From Halocafeteria seosinensis (taxonomy: Eukaryota > Sar > Bigyra > Bicosoecida), in assembly GCA_001687465.1 (NCBI GenBank), contig LVLI01000743.1, positions 1 through 30,420 on the forward strand: a DNA stretch of 30,420 nucleotides, read 5' to 3'. The notes beneath the pieces are model-generated. The model had not been told where the DNA came from. It ran no database searches and saw nothing but the letters and a program-made list of their open reading frames with translations. A program made the position numbers and the translations under genes. This document shows positions 21,573-30,420 of this stretch, piece by piece; position 1 is the stretch's first letter; each line of letters opens with the position of its first letter.

Positions 21573-21599
21573 GGCCACACTACCGCTGCTAGTGTGGCC
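21573..21599. other. Perfect 10-bp hairpin downstream of fragment D
   Basis: GGCCACACTA at 21573-21582 and TAGTGTGGCC at 21590-21599 pair fully around a 7-nt loop. It lies 65 bp past the stop codon of D. The left spacer keeps only part of the stem (about 20190-20215). A role in transcript 3'-end formation is possible but unproven. Confidence 0.6.
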
Positions 21600-22028
21600 G
21601 CAGCAGCCCCAGTTTGGGCTTGGAATTCAGGTACAAACATCCATGTTTCTTGGTTGCCTTCGACAAGACAAACCAAACTCTCCAGTTATATCTTCCTAAC
21701 GTGCTCTCACTCACTCACTTTACATGTGGTGGTAGGTGTTCCCACAGCCGTACGTTCTCTCCCTTTCAGTGATTCCTCTCCTCCCTTGCGTCCGCTTGTC
21801 CCTGGTCCCGTCCCCCAAAGTTGTGTTCCGGCTTGATGATTCACACAACACATAGTGGTGGGTGGATATGTTGATTTGTGTGGTATGTCGGCATACACAT
21901 ACCATACACACTGGACTGACTGGACTGTTCTTTTACCTATTTTATCAGGGATGGGAACATACACTCTACATATACAGTGTAGAGAGGGGACTGATTGATT
22001 GAGTGTGTCCAAGGCCGGAAGTCGTCGC

Positions 22029-22040
22029 TATAAATATATA
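22029..22040 (+). promoter_or_regulatory. TATA-like element upstream of giant ankyrin gene copy C
   Basis: TATAAATATATA lies 90 bp before the ATG at 22130. The left spacer has a related TATATATTTA-type sequence at the matching place, upstream of copy B. Activity is inferred from position and sequence only. Confidence 0.4.
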
Positions 22041-22062
22041 CAGATAGAGAAGGTATCTGCTG

Positions 22063-22064
<2 letters not shown>

Positions 22065-22096
<32 letters not shown>
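22065..22096. repeat. (AC)16 microsatellite
   Basis: Thirty-two bases of uninterrupted AC lie between the TATA-like element and the start codon of copy C. The matching place in the left spacer has no such run, so it expanded, or was lost, after duplication. Confidence 0.95.
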
Positions 22097-22098
<2 letters not shown>

Positions 22099-22129
22099 AC
22101 CTCACCATCTAGAGCAAAGAGTGTGTGTG

Positions 22130-25100
22130 ATGATGGCGGCATTACCAACAACTGCACAAGAAGAGAAAGAGAGGAATCGATTGTTCCGGGAAGCGCTCCA
22201 TGCTATCGACAACGCCTCCAGCACCACGTCCTCCCCGAGAGGACCGGGAGGAGCCCACCACCACCAGCAAGCCAAGAAGCGGAAAGATGGGAGTACAATT
22301 ACAGGGTTGAAGTGGTTCCAGGAGAATGAAGGTAGAATTGTGAAGGAATTGTTGCAACGACCTGCATTAGGATTTGTAGTGGGGAAATCCAAAGATGGCA
22401 AACGATTATGTGGACAGCCGCAACCTTTTATATACTTCCCTCGAGATGACCGCGAATGCGATAGTGAACCATATCCACTTCCTCCGAGAGTGGTGACTAC
22501 TGCGAGGAACAGCACAACTGGTTCCGCTGCCAATTCATCGAGAAAGCCATCTTCCGTCGAGGACATAAACAGGAAAACGACACTACTCCATGAGGTGACA
22601 AGATCAGCGCTTTGGGCTCTAGAAGAACTACAGTACAGGGACACAACCCAAATGGACCCGTTTGAACAGGTGGAACTGGTGCAGATACTTCAATGGATCT
22701 TACTACGTTCTCCCGAAGTCAATGTACGCAGTGGCCCTGAACGTAGAACGGCGTTGAATTTAGTCGTTGACCGCTTTACAGATTCTTCGTTGACGAACGG
22801 TCAGCCCGCTCATGAGAACGTGAGGACGCTTCTGCTAATGTTCGCCGATAGTGGAGGCAGTATCGCTATACGACTGAAAGACGTCGTGCAAGAGGAGTTT
22901 GTTCAGTCTCTTTCCGAAAGTGAAGTCTCGAAGCTTAAGGAGAAGAAAGAGAACGAGAAGATAATCGCTCTGATATCACAGGTAGACTCTAAGAAGGGAT
23001 CTGCAGCCCCAAGGCATGCACTATATAACTTCTACAAGAGATTCTGCTCCAATCTTGAGTCAATTCTTCATGCATATAGAGTGCGTAGCAGTGGGCTACT
23101 TGAGGGAAGAGTGTCATTTCAGGAGAGTGCTATCAAGTATATTCTGGAGCAGCTTCCGTTCGGTGGCTTAGTGTATGGTTTTCTTGCAGGCTGCAGGGAC
23201 GAATACAAAGAGAGATGGGTCAAACGTATGCACGAAATGTTATCCAGCAGTGAGCATATTACCCGCGCTGCAGAGAACTTTTGTGTCCGCGCCACCGCGT
23301 ACTTGCAATATCAAGTATTAGAAGGTGCTCTGAACGATAAGAGCTTACAGGAAAAACTGTGTGAAACTTATGAGAACGCCAAAGAAGTTTTTTTCCGTCA
23401 CATCGAAAGATTTGTAGGCACGAATAGGAGGCGAGATGAAGAAAGTGAATTCTCTGTCGAGCAAAAGTTGGTATGGGAGACTCTAATCGAAAGATACACC
23501 GCCGCTTTCCTGGAGCACCTCACTTGCATGCCCGAGTGTGACTCAGAGATAGGTATCGTAATCGCCGAAAGAGTGTTTCCTCTCATGAAGTACAGTTTTC
23601 ACCCCGCCAAGCTAGATAATAGAGGTGCTAATACTCTATGTACTGAACAGTTTCGTCATCTTGGTATCATGATAAAGTTTGCGGAGGAAGAGCTTCGAGT
23701 GCGGCAGAAGATCCTCGAGGATTGGGACAAACAGATCCACCTGGGGAAAGTATGGGATGTCGAGGACGTAAAAGTATCAATATTTCAAAGCAAACAAGGA
23801 GGTAGCACCGTGTACGTCTGCGTCAACGGACCACCATGGTCGCGATGGTCCCGGCTAACCAACTGGAAGCGTGGAGTGGAAACATTGTCGAGCCTTCCTG
23901 CTGTACGGGAAAACGAGTCCGTAACCATCAATATAGACGAGACTTTTGCTGAGACAATTCTTTTCTCTTGTAAGACGGGTCAATTGTCGAACTCATATGA
24001 GGACTTTATATCACTTCTAGGGACCCGCAAACGTTCACCGAGGATAGTCTTTGCGGGATACGGAATCGGCGGCTCGACTGCCTGTGTATTGCGTCTCCTT
24101 CTTCTTCGGGAAAACCTCGGAACAGATTGTGAAACCTCATTGTGGACTGTCAATAGCCCTAGATGTGTGCATTATTCTAGCATATCTCAAGTTCGAGACC
24201 TGTTTTCCCATTCCGTTCATATCTGGACTGAATGCGGCATTGCCACAGCCGATAAGAATTACGAGTTCCCAGGACAGTATTTTCTCCTCCCAGCAGCGGA
24301 CAATCCAATCGAACTCTGTCCCTGTGATAGTTCCACCCTCACCTTGATGAAATCAACGCTGGAATGTTCAATGTCCGTCGACCAGTTATTTGGGCGCTTA
24401 GTTTCCTTGCAATCAGTTGACGGTGAGGTTCCGCGTGAACTGTTACGTGCCCGCATTGGCGAAGCACCTGAAGCCCTTGACGGTGGGGAACTGCAAGTCG
24501 GTGATATTTATACGGATGCGCCAATTAATCACAGCTCAGTCAGAAAGCAAGATGAAGAGACATCCCTGCGCCATCGTATCGGCGACCTACATAGCCTACA
24601 TAACGCGTGCGAAGCGGGGAACTTGAGTGCTGTAATGTATTTCATCCAACAAGAAAGCGCCCAAGTGAATACACAGGATGAAAATGCATGGACTCCATTA
24701 CATTGGGCATGTAGAAGAGGACACATAGACGTGGTGAAGTATTTGATTGAACAAGAAAATGCCCGAGTGGATGCAAAAGATAATGATGGAGGGACTCCAT
24801 TACAGTTGGCATGTTATGGGGGACATATAGGTCTGGTGAAATATTTGATTCAAGTAACAAATGCCCAAGTGAATACGAAGGATAAAGACGGATGGACTCC
24901 ATTACATTTTGCATGTAGGGGAGGACAAATAGATGTGGTGAAATATTTAATCCAACAAGGACATGCCCACGTGGACTCACAGTGCATAGATGGGACTCCA
25001 TTGCATTTTGCATGTAGAAAAGGGCATTTGGATGTGGTGCAGTTCCTGGTGGAGACGGGACGCGCCGACCTCGAAGCAGTTGATAATGAAGACGGTTATA

Positions 25101-28100
25101 CTCCACTTCTTATGGCAGCTAGATTTAGTCAGGATAAAGTAGTTCGATTCTTATGCGAACATGGTGCAAATATTATACAACCATACAGAGGCGGTGGAGA
25201 AAACAAAGCTCCTCTGGACAAAATTGGCAATAAAGCGAAGACCCTGGTGGTGATTGAATTAATTTCCCGGGGCATCGCACAGTCTACTTTCGAACTGTAT
25301 CGACAAAAGGTGAACAAGTGTTTAAAAGAGCATTCTCTATTGTACTGGTCGTTCTATCATCAGAACCCGGCAGTGTGTCTGCGCCTCATGCGAGAAAGAT
25401 GGAATGGGGAGACAGTCACTCGCACCGAGCTAGAACTGGATTTGGAGTTCACCTGCCGTGTTCTTACGGAATTGCAAAATGATCTCTCGCAAAGTGCGGG
25501 GATGATTCGACGAGTCGCTGCTCTTGTAATCGAAGTTCTGAACGACCAAAAAGTAGAGCTACAGTACGACACCAACACACTGCCACCAAGGTGGCAACTG
25601 GCATGTCACTTCGCATCATATGTTCGCGAATCTGCCAGGCATTCACGCTATACGCCTGGGATTGATGATTACAAGGTTATGGTGCGTTTCTTTTGGATTT
25701 GCCCTCTCTTTTATGGGAATCATATTCTGGACGTTATAGTGGCTCATTCTTCGTCGAGAGAAACCAGCGCAGAGGAGGAACTAAAGGCCTTCGATGCGAG
25801 TTCCCGCACCCTGTTGACGACTCTTTATCACTTCCGCTGCAAGGATAGTGAAGCGCTTCAACGATACGATAAAAGGCATCCCTTCCTCGTCATCTTCTTT
25901 AAACATTGTCTCTCCCTGTGTTACGGTAACGGCCCGGTCCAGCACAGCAGTAGTCTCAAATTCGATGGCCCCCAAGAACAATACAAGCGAATGGAACCCG
26001 CTAGCCAAACTCAGTTTGAGGGTTTGTATGAAATGGTAAAAGCGTTGGATCATGAGCAGCATAAAGAATCTGAAGAGTCTATAGATTGTTACCAAAAAGC
26101 CTCCGCGGTTGACTCTCTGACGCCCATGGTGTATCTTGAGTATGGGCGTTTTTGTTTGAAGCAGCAACGCAATTATGGCACAGATTTGAAGAAAATGATG
26201 AAAATTCGTTCAGACATGGCCTTGCCAACATATATGAGTGGTTTCAGAAACGCAAACCGTATCTGTCAGTGTACGATCGCAATAGCTTTCGGTTCTTTCT
26301 GATGGAAGTGGAATCTTCAATCCTTCCTTCCGCGGAACCGGATCGCTTTACCGTGAAAGAAACGTCAGAACTGTTACAATCACGCCTCCACCAATCCGTT
26401 ATAGGGGGGTTAACTCTGCATTCCCTTTACAGCAACTACTGGGGGTGTGTTTATTCCCTGAAAAGAGAAAGGCCGATCTGGTGTAGTTTCTGGCGTCCGT
26501 TCTGGTTCTCGGATTTACTGAAACTGGGAAATTCTTTGCAGCCTGGCCCTGCTCTTTTGTGCGTAGGGGACGGGATCGACGTATATCTAGGGAAGCAATC
26601 TTCCGAGTTGCATGGATGTCTGGATTATTTTAAAAGGTTCCGGATGATGGACGACTGGATAGGGAACATATTAACTCGCGTATCGTCACATAAGACCCTT
26701 CGACGACGGTTCGAGACTTGGTTGAGGCGTATCCGTGGATATTACCGATGGTATGTAACAAACTTTGTGAACACGCATAATGATTGGTATAACGCGTATG
26801 CAGCATCCCACAGTCCAGGATGTGCGGTCGATACGATGAATACGTTGGTGTCTGCACTGCAAGAAAATCGTCTAGATGGGTCTTTGGCTGAAGCCACTCG
26901 GGTACTTGATCACGAACACAACGAGTATTGTGTTTCTCCTCAGGGATTAGCCCTTCTCCCAATTACAGAACCAACCCGAGGTAATCTTTTCGGGAAACAC
27001 AGCGTAATATTCTACCAAGGGGTATATTATAAGTTCAATCCGCATGCACCAGGAATTGAGTGCGCTGTCAACCTGTTAGGTAACGCCATAACCAACGGCA
27101 CGAACCAGCAGATCACGCCGCCAACGCGACTTTTGAAACTTATGCGAAGAAGATACCTTCGTATCGAGCCGGGGGCCGAAGGTCCGTCCACGTTCATTCA
27201 TCTACTCGTCGAAGAACCGAGGAACGCGTACTACCAATGCTCTCTTTCTTTGGGTCAGTACAGCCTCCACACGATACTACGCGACAATCCTGAGGTAATT
27301 TCGAAACTTGAGTCGACAAATTTCTGCTATTTGACGATACTGATGATGCTTATAAATGCGGGAGATGCGAAGCCGGATAACTTTACTGTTTGCCATTTCA
27401 AAACCTCTACTGGAGAGGATGTCTTCCGGTTAGTGTCGATCGATAATGATATCGCTTTTTGTAAAGGAACCTTGCAGGCACATATGGAAAAGTATGAAGG
27501 GAAGGTATATGCGGATGTGCTAAACGTGCTCTTCTTTTTCCCTCAAATGAATGAATTTATTCCGGACAATGTGCGAAATCACCTGCTCCAGCCGAATTTT
27601 GTGGATAACGTAATGACATGTTGGCTAAGAGAAATGTATGATATGGATCAGTCGTTCCAACAGTCGAAACCGTTCAGCAGGGACATGAGACAGTTGAAAC
27701 TTCCTATATCGCTGCCACAAGGTACTGTCCTCGAGATGTATAAGAGACTACAAACTATTGTGAATATGCTGAAGGAGCAGGACAATGTGACTTTGGATCA
27801 AATGTTTGAGGAGCTCTATCCGGGTGTGAGTAAGTTTTACCGGCATTATCGGGATCAGAGTAGTTTGACAAAGTCTATTTTAAACCTTTATCGGGAATCT
27901 AGCCCGGAAGACAGTGTTCGAGAAGAGCTTGACAGAGCTCGGGAAACCAGTGACATTGCCTTCATGCTCAAATCACTGTCGCGAGCGTCAACGTCCCGAG
28001 TGTTATCGGTTGAACAACATTTACAACGTTTCAATTCTTTCGTCAGCGAGGAAATTGGGATATTGCTTCAGTCGCAATCACAATTGGGAAAATCTCTCGG

Positions 28101-30420
28101 CTCGTATGCAAGCAGGTATCAATATCAGTTCACGCGGGAGGACGTCAAACATGAAGACCACGGTGAAGCGAGCACTGGAAAAGTGCATTCTGTTTTTCAA
28201 TTCCTCAGAGATCATTGTGATAGTTTGCCAAAACTTACCCCGGAGACACTTTTGGAGATTATCGTGCGAAACGGGTTGAATATCAATGAGCCTTCTTCAG
28301 CTAGAGCTGGAGGTTCAATTTTGCACGACATCGCGTGGCAATCTCGAAATAATACCAACGCGATTGCACCTGAAAACATGTGTTCGTTCACCAAGTGTCT
28401 CTTACAGTGTGGAGTTGATGAAACTAGCGAGGATGATGAATGCCGTACGGCTCTGGAGATTGCCCAGGCAGTGGATGATCACTGGGGAATCCAACGTTGT
28501 ATCTTAGATTTTGTGCCTACTCTGTTCTGGAAAGTTTTCGAGAAACACATAAAAGATCCCACGTCAAAGTGGACTTATGTGAGAGTGGATCATTTTCTGT
28601 GTCATCTCAGTCCGGTAAAGCTGAATCTTCTTGTGAATGGGCACACCAACGTATTTGCTGCCCTAGCGACCAAAGGGCAGCATGCAAGTCTGCTAAGACG
28701 TATACTGGACAGAGACCCAAACAGAACTCGACACCGTTGCATCTTAGAACGTTTAAGGAAGCTAAATTTGGCCTATGAAGGAGATGAGAATCGGACTGCT
28801 GTAGAACTAAGGCGCGCTGCTGAAGACAGAGCAAGGGTTCAATCGGTGGAAGTTTCTGAGGTGCTTCCTCGCAATGATATATGGTACTCGTTTGACCGAA
28901 TAATGTTTCAGAGAAGAGTGGGCAACATCGTTGACTTTCTTGTCTACAATTATGCCGATACGCAGGCAAGAGTGGTTGAGCGGGTGCTGAAGCAGTACCC
29001 ACTGGGTATTAGTAGCAAATGCGTATCACATGCATTTGACACGGGGAAATGGAGTATACTGGCGACGCTATTAAATCACGGGGGCTATTTAGCGATCGAA
29101 GATATTCCGGCAAAATACCGAACTAACATGTTGGTAGTTAATGCTTGTACGAATCGGGGAATCAAGCTCGCACCGGAAGACCTGAAACGCTGCGTGGATG
29201 TGTCAAAACGTGATAACGATCGCAACACTATCCTTCATTTATTGGCCAATCACCCAGATAAAGATGTGCTTGATATCCTTCTGAACTGCAGACACTATCG
29301 ATCGGTTTTGGTTGGGCGAAGGCTCTTGTGGGAAGAGAATGTATCCGGCGATTCGCCTCTCATAGTGGCAGCGAAATCCCAGCAACCCTTCGTTGCTGAA
29401 ACACTGATTGAGGTGTATTTGCAAGTGGACTCTACGTTTTGTTTGTATAATTCGGAAAACGAACATGTGTGTGCTGTGGATCAAGATAACAAAACCATAT
29501 CGCGCTTACTCAAGGAGTTTGATTTTGAAGAGGTGACGGTTACTGAGGCTATCTTGGGGATTGATGTGGATCGTGTAAATGAGCACGGAAATACTCTGTT
29601 GTTTGAGTTGATGAAGAAGTATGGCATGTTGACCTTGCAAAGCGCAAATGATATGGAAAAAATGGAGTTGGACGAGCATATTCGCTGTCTTCTCGAGTAC
29701 GGTGCATCGCCGTCCTACACGGCTCGAATTGATGGCTGGACTGCGTTGCATTTGGGGGCGAGACAGGGAGATATTGACTTGGTCAGACGCATGCTACCGC
29801 GTGATCCCCTTGAAGATGGAAATAGCTTCGATAAGGTGATTCGAAGGTGTGATCCTCGATGTTTTGACATATGGCAACGTTGTCCCTTAGACGTTGCGGT
29901 ACTAGAAGCCCAGAAGGAACACGGCAATTATGGTGAGGCGCAAAAGTGGGAGCAAGTTGCTGATCGTTTGAAATGGATTCAGAGTTCCTGTTACAAAAAC
30001 GCGAATACAAGGATAATGGACAGTGTTTTCCGATGGCAAAGTTCGACTTGCCAGTGGCATTGTGGTGAACGGCTTCCGGAAAACACTTACTACAACTCGT
30101 TAGGTCTGTCTCCGCGTACTCTGGCGGCGCGACTGGGATTTCGCCGATTGTGCACTGAAGATGGAATTTCTTCGGAGGAAATCGAAGAGGCAGGAAGAGC
30201 CTGTCTGTCTGGATACAATTTCGATACATTGCTGAAAAATGATGACTGCATTGGTGCCCGCTTGCTTTTGTGGGAATACGGGCTCGCAGCTGACTCTCTT
30301 GTCTTGCATAAGTACTTGAGCAAGGCAATGCTTGTTTCGTCGTTTATTGGGAGTAGCAAGAGACTTGTGCTCAACTTTGTGTACATACACAGGGTTTTAT
30401 TTTTTAAAGAGAATGGAGAG
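22130..30420 (+). CDS. Giant ankyrin-repeat protein with lipase-like and kinase-like regions, copy C (3' end outside window; one apparent -1 frame change)
   Basis: The ATG at 22130 is preferred; the open frame begins 9 bp earlier with GTG. Frame 2 runs to a TGA at 26300-26302, and frame 1 is open from 26140 to the window end with no stop in 4.28 kb. The protein character passes from one frame to the other at about 26160-26190, so one base seems to be missing. Joined, the window holds ~2,760 codons, and copy A predicts ~95 more. In order: an unassigned N-terminal region (~1-545) with a basic, Ser-rich start; a class-3-lipase-like region (~550-722) with GYGIGG in place of GHSLGG; six ankyrin repeats (~818-1017); a helical stretch ending with a TPR-like helix pair; a kinase-like region (~1620-1800) with YYKFNP, GDAKPDN and SIDNDIAF; and further ankyrin-like repeats with TILHLLANH and GWTALHLGARQGDIDLV. 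No signal peptide or membrane span is visible, so it is probably intracellular. Function unknown. Confidence 0.8.
24582..25180 (+). repeat. Six ankyrin repeats of copy C, four very alike at DNA level
   Basis: Repeat starts marked by GGACTCCATT recur at 24690, 24792, 24894 and 24993, spaced 102, 102 and 99 bp, with a more divergent unit about 105 bp further on and a degenerate one before. Each central unit encodes the standard GxTPLHxAC-xxGH-xxVVKYLI pattern. The close DNA match between neighbours suggests recent duplication or gene conversion inside the gene. Confidence 0.9.

Larger units (their letters stand above)
21509..22129 (+). repeat. Right copy of the spacer, 5' flank and promoter region of copy C
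   Basis: Inverted counterpart of 19736-20279. It contains the 3' flank of fragment D with a hairpin (21573-21599), a TATA-like sequence (22029-22040), an AC microsatellite (22065-22096) and the leader of copy C. No other gene is visible. Confidence 0.8.

Noticed and set aside
22121-22129. GTG start nine bases before the ATG of copy C
   Set aside because: GTG starts are not expected in a eukaryotic nuclear gene; the ATG at 22130 is conserved in copy B at the same position.
24690-25100. Regular ~100-bp repetition as a CRISPR or satellite array
   Set aside because: The units are in frame and encode standard ankyrin repeats with no unique spacers.
24642-25106. Minus-strand frame of 154 codons opposite the ankyrin repeats
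   Set aside because: It is an antisense shadow of repeated ankyrin codons with the same ~34-residue period.
26140-26302. Programmed -1 ribosomal frameshift site
   Set aside because: No in-phase X-XXY-YYZ heptamer is present in the overlap (closest is T-TTT-TGT at 26149), and no evident stem-loop follows. An indel is the simpler explanation.

Overview
The window is nuclear DNA of a ciliated microbial eukaryote (protist or alga). The evidence is spliced genes with short GT-AG introns (57-81 nt), two proteins of ciliary type, an RbfA-like protein with a long leader that suggests organelle import, and secreted proteins with a discoidin-like domain followed by Ser/Thr/Pro-rich stretches. I cannot place the lineage from sequence alone.

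Layout. (1) 1-5127 (+): a ten-exon gene for a large protein with an all-helical N-terminal half, a Cys/His cluster and a C-terminal degenerate EF-hand, probably ciliary; its 5' end may lie outside the window. (2) 6330-7300 (+): a decayed gene of cysteine-rich repeats with several stops and frame changes. (3) 7451-8494 (-), 9398-10282 (-) and 17579-18817 (+): three paralogous secreted proteins made of a signal peptide, a discoidin-like domain, a Ser/Thr/Pro-rich region and a short basic tail. (4) 12723-14257 (+): a four-exon coiled-coil protein with an IQ motif and Lys-rich tail, best matched to dynein regulatory complex subunit DRC9/IQCG. (5) 14448-16607 (-): an RbfA-like ribosome-binding factor with long extensions; its 5' end and upstream region are present a second time in degenerate form up to about 17320. 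(6) 18935-30420: an array of one giant ankyrin gene family. Two dead copies lie on the minus strand (B, 18935-19735; A, 20280-21407), a 3'-terminal scrap lies on the plus strand (D, 21408-21508), and a nearly intact copy C (22130 to beyond the window end) reads right.

The array is the most unusual part. Copy C encodes about 2,760 residues inside the window. Copy A shows how the gene ends, so a full protein of about 2,860 residues is predicted. Visible parts in order are an unassigned N-terminal region, a class-3-lipase-like domain that lacks the nucleophilic serine, six ankyrin repeats, a helical region, a kinase-like block (GDAKPDN followed by SIDND) and further ankyrin-like repeats. Copy C carries one apparent -1 frame change between 26140 and 26302. 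The intergenic spacer is duplicated with the genes and lies in inverted orientation around copy A, so a tandem array was inverted and broken at about 21407/21408.

The two ciliary-type genes are split by many introns. The discoidin-like genes, the RbfA-like gene and the giant ankyrin gene have none that I can see. Gene-free stretches hold degenerate repeats and, at most, faint traces of mobile-element or small-gene coding.
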